Below, in pieces: positions 53,260 to 61,205 of a stretch of 64,000 nt of DNA (position 1 is the first letter of the stretch; every line of letters begins with the position of its first letter). Made by a program: the position numbers and the translations under genes. The notes under the pieces are model-generated. The model had not been told where the DNA came from. It ran no database searches and saw only the letters and a program-made list of their open reading frames with translations. This stretch comes from Pacificispira sp002696645 (GTDB lineage: Bacteria; Pseudomonadota; Alphaproteobacteria; UBA8366; Aestuariispiraceae). The stretch spans positions 496,001 to 560,000 of the forward strand of contig NZ_JBLZHU010000001.1 in NCBI RefSeq assembly GCF_048892425.1, in the 5' to 3' direction.

Positions 53260-53502
53260 TTACTCCACAATCTCGATTGCGTAGTCTTCAATGACGGTAT
53301 TGGCCAACAGCTTGCGGCACATTTCGTCCAGCTTGGCTTGGGCGGCCTTGCGGTCGGTTTCAGCCAGTTCAACTTCGATCAGCTTGCCCTGGCGGACTTC
53401 ACCAATGCCCTCAAAGCCCAGTCCTTCCAGCGCGTGGCCAATGGCCTTGCCCTGAGGGTCCAACACGCCGCGTTTCAGGGTGACGGTGACATTGGCTTTC
53501 AT
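53260..53502 (-). CDS. purS: Phosphoribosylformylglycinamidine synthase subunit PurS
   Basis: An 80-residue small subunit required to join PurL and PurQ. The family pattern is clear: VTVTLKRGVLDPQGKAIGHAL, then EVRQGKLIEVEL and the C-terminal VIEDYAIEIVE. It lies between purC and purQ in the same direction. Confidence 0.96.
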   Translation of the reverse strand: MKANVTVTLKRGVLDPQGKAIGHALEGLGFEGIGEVRQGKLIEVELAETDRKAAQAKLDEMCRKLLANTVIEDYAIEIVE

Positions 53503-53569
53503 CTAAGCATACTCCTGATCGTCTGACTTGGTCGGTTCTTTACGCTGATTCTAATGCCACAAAGCAGAA

Positions 53570-54334
53570 TTAGGTCGGTTCGCCGTCGATATTTTCAACG
53601 GTGCCGCTTTCCGGCAGGACACCCAGACGCCGTGCCACTTCGCGATAGGCATCTTCAACATTGCCCAGATCGCGACGAAAGCGGTCCTTGTCCATCTTCT
53701 CGTTGGTCAGCGTGTCCCACAGGCGCATGTTGTCCGGGCTCAATTCATCGGCCAGAACGATGCGAACATCGCCATTTTCGTCATAGATACGCCCGAATTC
53801 CAGCTTGAAATCGATCAGCTTGATGCCGATGCCGATAAACAGGCCCGACAGGAAATCATTCACGCGCAGCGACATCGCCAGGAAATCGTCGATATCTTGG
53901 GGGCTGGCCCAGCCAAAGGCGGTGATATGTTCTTCGGAAATCAGCGGATCGCCCAATTCGTCAGACTTATAGCAATATTCAACGATCGACCGGGGCAGGG
54001 GCGTCCCTTCCGGAATGCCCAGACGCTTGGCCATAGAACCCGCAGCGACATTGCGGATGACGACTTCCACCGGAATGATCTCAACTTCGCGGATCAATTG
54101 TTCGCGCATGTTCAGGCGACGGATGAAATGGGTCGGAATGCCCAGATCCTGCAGGCGCAACATCAGAAATTCGGAAATCCGATTGTTCAGCACGCCCTTG
54201 CCGGTGATCGTGCCTTTTTTCTGATTGTTGAATGCCGTGGCATCATCTTTGAAATAGGCGACCAGGGTGCCGGGTTCCGGTCCCTCAAAAATCACCTTTG
54301 CTTTGCCTTCGTAGATTTGTCTGCGTCGCGCCAT
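53570..54334 (-). CDS. purC: SAICAR synthetase
   Basis: A 254-residue enzyme that joins CAIR with aspartate. Recognised from MARRRQIYEGKAKVIFEG, FKDDATAFNNQKKG, the signature LPRSIVEYCYKSDELGDPLI and IKLIDFKLEFGR. The ATG at 54334 is used. It is the first gene of purC-purS-purQ; PurB, which acts next, is encoded at 15.9 kb. Confidence 0.97.
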   Translation of the reverse strand: MARRRQIYEGKAKVIFEGPEPGTLVAYFKDDATAFNNQKKGTITGKGVLNNRISEFLMLRLQDLGIPTHFIRRLNMREQLIREVEIIPVEVVIRNVAAGSMAKRLGIPEGTPLPRSIVEYCYKSDELGDPLISEEHITAFGWASPQDIDDFLAMSLRVNDFLSGLFIGIGIKLIDFKLEFGRIYDENGDVRIVLADELSPDNMRLWDTLTNEKMDKDRFRRDLGNVEDAYREVARRLGVLPESGTVENIDGEPT

Positions 54335-54597
54335 GACTATGGACCCGCCTCTTACCGCCTGGGGAATGTCTCTCTGCTGCGTATAGCAACCGACCCCGAC
54401 TTTCACAATCGCCGTTTTGGCATGTCTGGTGTCTGTGACGATTCAAAGTCAGAAAAAATAAAATAGCGCTGGTCTGCTTTGGGCATGGCATCTGTCGTTG
54501 AACCTGGGGCGCGAAACGATTACATAAACGATGAACAATGTGCAGGGGGTCGACCCCGCTTAAAGGATTTTGACCAGAGATTTAGGGAAACAGACCC

Positions 54598-54921
54598 ATG
54601 AGCCAGTTTAATGACCGCGAAAAGGCCTTTGAGAACAAGGCCAGCCACGACAAGGAATTGGATTTTAAGGCAATGGCCCGCCGCAACAAGTTGCTGGGCC
54701 TGTGGGCTGCGGAACTGATGGGCTTGGAAGGCGATGCCGCACAGGCTTACGCTCAGGAAGTCGTAATCGCTGATTTTGAAGAAGTCGGCGACGACGATGT
54801 TCTGCGCAAGGTCTTTGGTGATTTGCAGGCCAAGGGCGTGGAAACGACCGAACATCTGGTGCGGGAACAAATGACCGCCCTGTTGTCTGTCGCCCGGGCG
54901 CAGGTCACCAGCGCAAGCTAA
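54598..54921 (+). CDS. DUF1476 protein (F1Fo-ATPase zeta-type inhibitor)
   Basis: A 107-residue helical protein of the DUF1476 family, whose members act in Alphaproteobacteria as inhibitors of the F1-ATPase. The N-terminus (FNDREKAFENKASHDKELDFK) and the RRNKLLGLWAAELMG segment are typical. The ATG follows a short GGGAAAC sequence. It ends tail-to-tail, with a 4-bp overlap, against an unknown gene. Confidence 0.95.
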   Translation: MSQFNDREKAFENKASHDKELDFKAMARRNKLLGLWAAELMGLEGDAAQAYAQEVVIADFEEVGDDDVLRKVFGDLQAKGVETTEHLVREQMTALLSVARAQVTSAS

Positions 54922-55307
54922 GCTTGATTTCTGGACAGGGCGGCCAGGGCCTCATCGCTCAGGTTGTCCATCCAGGCAATCAGCACCATTCCGGTCTGCG
55001 CCAGATAGTGCAGGAACTCTGCTTCTTTGCCGGTCTCTACCAACAGCAGATACAGCAGGGCGTGATTTTTGTTCTTGCACAACGCCGGGCGCAGACCCTG
55101 GCGAGGCAGGGTGCCATTCAGCGAATTGCTGGCATAATAGCCGAAATCTTTTCGCGTCACGTCGAAGGCTGTTTGGTTCTGACCCTCGGTCCGGAAGGTA
55201 ACCTGCTGGTTCGGGGTCAGATGAACCGAGCCGCAATCCTGCAGTTCGATCTCCCCATCCTGGCCTACATGAAACCTGCGGGGCGGATTTTTTGGCGAAA
55301 AGGTCAT
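54918..55307 (-). CDS. Unknown protein with a conserved-looking beta-rich start
   Basis: A 129-residue protein that I do not recognise. The N-terminal half (VGQDGEIELQDCGSVHLTPNQQVTFRTEG) looks beta-rich, with a DFGYYASNSLNGTLPRQGLRPAL middle and a helical, hydrophobic end (KEAEFLHYLAQTGMVLIAWMDNLSD). It could be a small cytoplasmic enzyme accessory. Its stop overlaps that of DUF1476. The ATG at 55307 lies 125 bp from clpS, in divergent orientation. Confidence 0.7.
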   Translation of the reverse strand: MTFSPKNPPRRFHVGQDGEIELQDCGSVHLTPNQQVTFRTEGQNQTAFDVTRKDFGYYASNSLNGTLPRQGLRPALCKNKNHALLYLLLVETGKEAEFLHYLAQTGMVLIAWMDNLSDEALAALSRNQA

Positions 55308-55432
55308 TTCGGTTCCTCGCTTTTCGGACTTTGGACCTAAAGAAAATCTTGGGGTTCTCGGCGGAAATCCTTTTAAACCCCTTTGAATGCACTTGAAACG
55401 AACAATATAATCATGTGCAGTGGAGAGTGTGA

Positions 55433-55909
55433 ATGAGACGACAGTCTTTATCTTCTCACGATGACGATGGAGCGACCCGCAACGGGACTATCATGACGGT
55501 TTGGGACAGGGAAAACGTGGCATTTCAAATGCGATCAGAACTGGCGCAAGTATGGCCGGTGCGATCCGGTCCAGGCGAAGACGATCAGGACAATGACGAT
55601 GGCGGCATGGGTGGGCCGGGGACCGGTGTTGTTACCAAGACCCGCGCAAAAACCAAAAAGCCGTCCATGTACAAAGTCCTGATGCTGAACGATGATTATA
55701 CGCCCATGGAATTTGTAATCTATGTGCTGGAGCGGTTCTTCGGTAAATCGCGCGAAGAGGCGACACAGGTTATGTTGCACGTCCATAACCGTGGCGTCGG
55801 GATATGCGGGGTATTCACCTATGAAGTCGCGGAAACCAAGGCGACGCAGGTGATGGATGCAGCCCGCAAGGAAGGGCATCCGCTGCAATGCACCCTGGAG
55901 AAAGAATAG
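55433..55909 (+). CDS. clpS: ATP-dependent Clp protease adaptor ClpS
   Basis: A 158-residue adaptor that delivers N-degron substrates to ClpAP. The conserved core is KPSMYKVLMLNDDYTPMEFVIYVLERFFGKS, then MLHVHNRGVGICGVFTYEVAETK, with the N-degron pocket residues in the DDYTPMEF segment. GGAGAG five bases before the ATG at 55433 supports a long N-terminal extension; starts at 55493 would also give a normal ClpS. It is followed by clpA after about 200 bp. aat, which makes N-degrons, is in the same window. Confidence 0.95.
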   Translation: MRRQSLSSHDDDGATRNGTIMTVWDRENVAFQMRSELAQVWPVRSGPGEDDQDNDDGGMGGPGTGVVTKTRAKTKKPSMYKVLMLNDDYTPMEFVIYVLERFFGKSREEATQVMLHVHNRGVGICGVFTYEVAETKATQVMDAARKEGHPLQCTLEKE

Positions 55910-56114
55910 GGGAGAAAGAATAAGCAAAAGTTTGGAAAGGCGGATCAAGAGGGCGTCTAGCAAAAGACTTGGTCAAAAAAAGAATAGGTCGGCATCTTTA
56001 AAGTTCTGTTAAGCCGACTCAGTTTAAAGTCAGTATCGGTGAATATCTGTTTATTTGCCGCCGAAATGTACCCTGTTTGGGAAATATACCCTGGTTGGAA
56101 GGAGACCGCATCGC

Positions 56115-58442
56115 ATGTTGTCAAAATCACTGGAACAAACGTTGCACCGGGCTCTTTCAATGGCGGGGGAGCGCAGCCACGAATACGCGACACTGGAACA
56201 TCTGCTGCTCGCCCTGACGGAAGATCAAGACGGCCTGGCCGTCATGCGCGCCTGTGGTGTTGATGTCGAAAAACTGGTCGGCAATCTGGCGGATTACATT
56301 GATAACGACCTCAGCAATCTGGTCACGCTGCTCAGCGAAGACCCTAAACCGACGGCTGGTTTTCAACGTGTCCTGCAACGCGCCGCCATTCACGTGCAAT
56401 CCTCTGGCCGTGAAGAAGTGACGGGCGCCAATGTGCTGGTTGCGATCTTCTCAGAGCGGGAAAGCCATGCCGTTTATTTTCTGCAGTTGCAGGATATGAC
56501 GCGCTTTGACGCAGTGAATTACATCTCTCACGGTATTGCGAAAGTGCCAGGCCAGGAAACAGATTCGACGGCGAAGCCTGGCCCGTCTGGTACTGACGAG
56601 GATGCCAAGGCTGAAGAAGTCAATAAAAGCGGCCATGAAGCGCTGGACACCTATTGCGTTGACCTGAATAAGAAAGCGGGTCTGGGCAAGATCGATCCTT
56701 TGATTGGGCGTGTTCAGGAGGTTGAGCGGGTTATCCAGGTGCTATGCCGCCGCACGAAGAATAACCCGCTGTTGGTCGGGGATCCTGGTGTGGGCAAGAC
56801 CGCGATTGCAGAAGGACTGGCCAAGCGCATTGTCGATCTGGATGTGCCGGACGTCCTGGCGACCTGTACGATCTTTTCGCTGGATATGGGTGCGCTGTTG
56901 GCGGGAACCCGCTATCGCGGTGATTTCGAAGAACGCCTGAAAGCGGTTATGAAAGAAATCGAGGCGACCCCCGGTGCCATCCTGTTCATTGACGAGATTC
57001 ACACGGTGATCGGGGCCGGCGCAACCACAGGCGGGGCGATGGATGCCTCCAACCTGTTGAAGCCCGCCTTGCAGAATGGGTCGCTGCGGTGCATCGGGTC
57101 GACCACCTATAAGGAATATCGCGGTCATTTTGAGAAGGACCGGGCACTGGCGCGTCGCTTCCAGAAAATTGATGTGGCCGAACCGACAGTTGAAGATGCG
57201 ATTAAGATCCTGATGGGGCTGAAACCCTATTATGAGGAACATCACGGCGTGAAATATACGCTGGATGCGATCAAGACAGCAGTGGAACTGTCGTCACGCT
57301 ATATCAATGACCGCAAACTGCCGGATAAGGCGATTGATGTGATTGATGAAGTTGGCGCGGCCCAGATGCTGTTGTCGGAAAGCCGCCGCAAGAAGCAGAT
57401 CGGCACAAGGGATGTTGAAGCCGTCGTGGCCAAGATCGCCCGTATCCCCCCGAAACAGGTCAGCCGCGACGACCGCGATGCCCTGTCGACGCTGGACAGT
57501 GATCTGCGCACCATGGTTTATGGTCAGGATGCCGCGATTGAGGCCTTGTCGTCTGCAATCAAGCTGTCCCGTGCAGGGTTGCGCGAACAGGATAAGCCGA
57601 TTGGCAGCTATCTCTTCTCTGGTCCGACCGGTGTCGGGAAGACCGAGGTTGCCAAACAATTGGCCCGTACGCTGGGTGTGGAGCTCAAACGCTTCGACAT
57701 GTCGGAATATATGGAACGTCACTCAATCTCCCGGTTGATTGGTGCACCTCCGGGGTATGTCGGGTTCGATCAGGGTGGCCTGTTGACTGATGCCATTGAC
57801 CAGACACCCCATTGCGTCCTGTTGCTGGATGAAATCGAAAAGGCACACCCGGATCTGTTCAACGTGCTGTTGCAGGTCATGGATTACGGCAAATTGACCG
57901 ACAATAATGGTAAGACCGTTGATTTCCGCAATGTCGTGCTGATCATGACCACCAATGCCGGGGCTGCTGATATGGCCAAGCCTGCGATTGGCTTTGGGCG
58001 CAGCGTGCGGGAAGGCGAGGATACCGCCGCCATTGAGCGGATGTTCACACCGGAATTCCGCAATCGTCTGGATGCGATCATCCCGTTTGCTTCCCTGCCT
58101 AAAGACGTCATTGGGCGCGTGGTGGACAAGTTTGTCATCCAGTTGGAAGCGCAATTGGCCGACCGCGACGTCACCATCGATTTGACCGACGAGGCGCGTT
58201 TGTGGTTGGGCGAGAAAGGCTACAGCGACAAATACGGGGCCCGTCCGCTGGCCCGCGTCATTCAGGAAAGCATCAAGCGGCCGCTGGCAGAAGAACTGTT
58301 ATTCGGCAAGCTGGCCAATGGCGGGACCGTTCTGGTCGATGTCGACAAGGCCGAAGACAAGCTGCGTTTCGCGTTTCCCGATGCGGGTAAGGCGAAGAAG
58401 CCAAAGTCCAAGAAAAAGGGCAAGACTGGCGAAAAGGCGTAA
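56115..58442 (+). CDS. clpA: ATP-dependent Clp protease ATP-binding subunit ClpA
   Basis: A 775-residue AAA+ unfoldase with an N-domain (LSKSLEQTLHRALSMAGERSHEYATLEHLL), two ATPase modules with Walker A GDPGVGKTAIAEGLA and GPTGVGKTEVAKQLA, and a short Lys-rich tail. It pairs with ClpP, outside this window. ATG at 56115 follows GGAAGGA. A gap of 205 bp after clpS has no gene. A terminator follows. Confidence 0.97.
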   Translation: MLSKSLEQTLHRALSMAGERSHEYATLEHLLLALTEDQDGLAVMRACGVDVEKLVGNLADYIDNDLSNLVTLLSEDPKPTAGFQRVLQRAAIHVQSSGREEVTGANVLVAIFSERESHAVYFLQLQDMTRFDAVNYISHGIAKVPGQETDSTAKPGPSGTDEDAKAEEVNKSGHEALDTYCVDLNKKAGLGKIDPLIGRVQEVERVIQVLCRRTKNNPLLVGDPGVGKTAIAEGLAKRIVDLDVPDVLATCTIFSLDMGALLAGTRYRGDFEERLKAVMKEIEATPGAILFIDEIHTVIGAGATTGGAMDASNLLKPALQNGSLRCIGSTTYKEYRGHFEKDRALARRFQKIDVAEPTVEDAIKILMGLKPYYEEHHGVKYTLDAIKTAVELSSRYINDRKLPDKAIDVIDEVGAAQMLLSESRRKKQIGTRDVEAVVAKIARIPPKQVSRDDRDALSTLDSDLRTMVYGQDAAIEALSSAIKLSRAGLREQDKPIGSYLFSGPTGVGKTEVAKQLARTLGVELKRFDMSEYMERHSISRLIGAPPGYVGFDQGGLLTDAIDQTPHCVLLLDEIEKAHPDLFNVLLQVMDYGKLTDNNGKTVDFRNVVLIMTTNAGAADMAKPAIGFGRSVREGEDTAAIERMFTPEFRNRLDAIIPFASLPKDVIGRVVDKFVIQLEAQLADRDVTIDLTDEARLWLGEKGYSDKYGARPLARVIQESIKRPLAEELLFGKLANGGTVLVDVDKAEDKLRFAFPDAGKAKKPKSKKKGKTGEKA

Positions 58443-58497
58443 TCAGGCCCCAGCAGCGCCATTGGGTCGGACTGACAGCGTTGATTTGAGTATGGAA

Positions 58498-58534
58498 CAA
58501 GTCCCTGCGCATAGGCGTGGGGATTTGTTTCTTT
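58498..58534 (+). terminator. Rho-independent terminator after clpA
   Basis: The stem CAAGTCCC (58498-58505) pairs with GGGATTTG (58520-58527), with one G-U, and an inner GCGC/GCGT element extends it. A TTTCTTT run follows. The 58443-58807 region holds no other gene I can support and becomes AT-rich from about 58545. Confidence 0.72.
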
Positions 58535-58807
58535 CCGGGAGGCGGTGACATTAATTTGAATGGAATTGCTAGTAATATTAGATACAGGTCTGTACCGTTG
58601 AATGTTCACACGGCGGGAATAAATAAAACTTATGGGCCGATAATTGTCGTATTGTTGCGGATGGATGGCGCTAGACATCGAAAGTATGGTTAATGCACAT
58701 CATAAGGATTGAGTGAATCTAAGGTTTCGAATACAGTTTTCTGTAAGTGCCTTAAAGAGCTAGATGGTGTCGCAGTCAAAAACTTTAGAGTGAAAAGTAG
58801 GCGTCCT

Positions 58808-59983
58808 ATGAAAAAGACGAGTAAAGAGTTTCGCAATATGGGAAATTTGTCGAATATCACATCGACGTCCCGTGTTTTGAATTTGAATCTTTTGACTCAA
58901 AGGTTGTTGAAAACAGAAGGTGAGCACGAGACTTTCTTTAGAAATAAATCACTGAATAACACATTGATCTTAAAATCAATTGTTCAGCCTCCAGACAAAA
59001 TCGCTTTCAGCATCACCCAGGATAATGCGACCAAATTGTTTAAGCCCTTTGACCGCAATGATCTTGCCCAAGGAGGCTTGTTTGCGTTCATTGGACAGCC
59101 AAACCTCATGAAGGCCCTGCAGGAGTATTTTGGGTTTCAGCCAGAGGATAATGAGAATAACGATCGGGACATGGCGATCCTGAAAGAGCTGGATCGCATC
59201 CCGTCACTGGATCCGTTTCTGTTGCGCGAGAAAATGTCGGAATTGGGGGTTACGGTCGATAAGTCCTATTTTCAGATCGATGAGATGGAATGGAGCCGGA
59301 TTAAAGAGCGTATTATTTCTGACTTCGTGCCCTTGGCTCAGATGGCCTTTGGCGAGAAGGGAAAGAATGATGCGGCGCGCTCTCTTGCTGATAAAATCTG
59401 GGACCCCAAGCAAACCCAATTGCTGAAACCGATTTTGAAGACGCTGGATATCCCGCAGGAAAAAGCCAGTGAGATCATCTTCTCCTGGAAGGGGTTGTTG
59501 TATTACAAGTATCAGGCACAGGATTCCCATGCTGATCTGGTTAAGATGCTCAAAGAGATAGAATCCGCTCGCATTTACGGCTATTCCTCTATCGAACAGA
59601 AGGGGGAGACGCAAAAAACCATCCGCGCGATCCGCGCATCCTTTACCGAAGATTGGAAGCTGTGCCACAAGCATCTGGCCAGTTACGAAAAAAACTACAT
59701 TGAAGAATTCGTTGGCAAACAAAATCCGCAGGCCCTGAAGCAGACATTAACAAATGCCAGCGAGATTTTTGACGTCCTGGGAACGGTTATCGGGTCAACG
59801 AAGCATTGCGTCAGCTATTGGCGTTACTTTTCGGGTAGCCGCATTGGGGGGCGTATTGCTGCGGATGATTTTGATGCGTTGCTGGATGATTTCCGCAAGG
59901 GGACGGGGCTGGCAACAATGGCGCGTGCACCAACAGAGCGCGCGATTTCCATGGATGATGACCCAAAGGTAGTTAAGGCATAA
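58808..59983 (+). CDS. Unknown protein, AT-rich at its 5' end
   Basis: A 391-residue protein that I do not recognise. The first 90 residues are basic and Asn/Thr-rich, and the DNA there is more AT-rich than any neighbour. The rest is helical and soluble, with motif-like stretches LREKMSELGVTVDKSYFQIDEMEW and SWRYFSGSRIGGR-like YWRYFSGSRIGGRIAADDFD near the C-terminus. The frame is open upstream to a TTG at 58709, whose AAGGA is too close to be useful, so I prefer the ATG at 58808; its own ribosome site is weak. No signal peptide. Confidence 0.68.
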   Translation: MKKTSKEFRNMGNLSNITSTSRVLNLNLLTQRLLKTEGEHETFFRNKSLNNTLILKSIVQPPDKIAFSITQDNATKLFKPFDRNDLAQGGLFAFIGQPNLMKALQEYFGFQPEDNENNDRDMAILKELDRIPSLDPFLLREKMSELGVTVDKSYFQIDEMEWSRIKERIISDFVPLAQMAFGEKGKNDAARSLADKIWDPKQTQLLKPILKTLDIPQEKASEIIFSWKGLLYYKYQAQDSHADLVKMLKEIESARIYGYSSIEQKGETQKTIRAIRASFTEDWKLCHKHLASYEKNYIEEFVGKQNPQALKQTLTNASEIFDVLGTVIGSTKHCVSYWRYFSGSRIGGRIAADDFDALLDDFRKGTGLATMARAPTERAISMDDDPKVVKA

Positions 59984-59986
59984 AGC

Positions 59987-60475
59987 CTAAGCGTTGCGGT
60001 TTTCGCGATCCTCTGCAGTCTTGATCGCCTTATCTTGCATGCGCTGGGCAATTTCTTCTTCTATTCCCTGGCGCCGTTCAGGTGTCATCTGGGCCAGGTC
60101 CTCTTCCGTTATTCCCATTTCCTTTAGGATGGCATCGCGAATGCGCTCCGCGGGTGTCTTTTCCATATATTCCAGAAATGCTTTTTCCGTATCGGTGGGT
60201 TGATACGCATTGGGGTCTGTGGGTTGCTGTTTCGGTTGGCTGGTGCTGCTTTCCTGAGCGGCCAGCAAGGTGGATTGTGTGTCCGATGACAGCAAGCCAC
60301 TGGGGTTTGCGGAGACGGGTGTGGCCACATTTTCCGCAGATAAGCCCTGATTGCTGGCACCAAATGGTGTGGCAGTGCCCGTCTTGTCTGAGGGCGACGT
60401 GGACGAGTCCATAGCGGGCGCAAACAAGCCCGTATCGTTTCTGTGGATGTACTGACCTGTTGAAATTGATGTCAT
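59987..60475 (-). CDS. Unknown protein with helical C-terminal motif
   Basis: A 162-residue protein. Residues 1-95 are low-complexity (Ser, Thr, Gln, Pro). The last 65 form a charged helical segment, EKAFLEYMEKTPAERIRDA followed by ILKEMGITEEDLAQMTPERR, a motif that I associate with several unnamed alphaproteobacterial proteins. It stops three bases from the convergent gene at 58808. Function unknown. The AT-rich leader upstream holds the start region of the gene. Confidence 0.66.
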   Translation of the reverse strand: MTSISTGQYIHRNDTGLFAPAMDSSTSPSDKTGTATPFGASNQGLSAENVATPVSANPSGLLSSDTQSTLLAAQESSTSQPKQQPTDPNAYQPTDTEKAFLEYMEKTPAERIRDAILKEMGITEEDLAQMTPERRQGIEEEIAQRMQDKAIKTAEDRENRNA

Positions 60476-60555
60476 TGACTGCCCCGAACCATTCGAATTT
60501 CATCAAGGTCAGACAAGCAAGAGTCAGGCCAGTTCAGGAGTTTTTATCGGCCGTT

Positions 60556-61167
60556 TCAGGATTCCGGGACGGTTTCTGCAATGGCTTTGATCAGCGGTTG
60601 GTCCAGATCTTCCATGCACTGATCATACAGAACGACCATCAGATCCCTGCGTTTTGCCATGACTGTGGGGTCTAACTCTTCATCTGCGGCGGTGTAGTAG
60701 CCCATTGCAAAATGCTGAATTAGGGAGAATTCCAGGGGCGAGCGCAGGAAGGTCTTAGGAGGCGGGCCGAATACCACTGAACAGGCAGCGTCAAACAGCA
60801 TTGGTGTCGGGTTTTCCAGTGGCGTTTCCAACGGGGTTGGAACCGTCTTGCCCAGGGCGGTCAAATAGCTGTCTGTTGGAGTATTGCGACAATGCTCAAT
60901 CAATCCTGGGATAATGTCGGAACGATTGGCGATTTCCAGCAATTTTAGACCGTTGTCCTCACCCTTAGCGGTATAGAACCCCAGCATAAAGGTAACCACC
61001 ATTGGCATTTCGGTCATGGGGCGCCGAAAGGCCGGTTCTTCCTGTTGGAACAGGGCTTCGCAGCTTTCGGTAAAAAACGGTGTCGTCTCCTGTGCCCTGA
61101 CGTCTGTACGGGGCAGGCACAGAAAAGCCATGCTGATCGCCAGCAAAAACGGTACGGTGCGGTCCAT
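60556..61167 (-). CDS. Exported protein with duplicated two-cysteine module
   Basis: A 203-residue protein with a signal peptide (TVPFLLAISMAFLCLP, cleavage near VRAQ). The mature part is two related halves, each with paired cysteines: C36 to C93 (57 apart) and C129 to C184 (55 apart). Both contain a G-F/Y-Y-T-A element (63-67 and 156-160) at the same relative place, so the gene has doubled internally. The size and cysteine spacing are reminiscent of HdeA-type acid-stress proteins but I cannot claim homology. The ATG at 61167 follows GGAG; one five codons upstream is possible. It sits 38 bp downstream of the TPP enzyme on the same strand. Confidence 0.72.
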   Translation of the reverse strand: MDRTVPFLLAISMAFLCLPRTDVRAQETTPFFTESCEALFQQEEPAFRRPMTEMPMVVTFMLGFYTAKGEDNGLKLLEIANRSDIIPGLIEHCRNTPTDSYLTALGKTVPTPLETPLENPTPMLFDAACSVVFGPPPKTFLRSPLEFSLIQHFAMGYYTAADEELDPTVMAKRRDLMVVLYDQCMEDLDQPLIKAIAETVPES

Positions 61168-61205
61168 TCGGACTCCAAACATACGTAAAATACGTCCTTC
61201 CTTCG

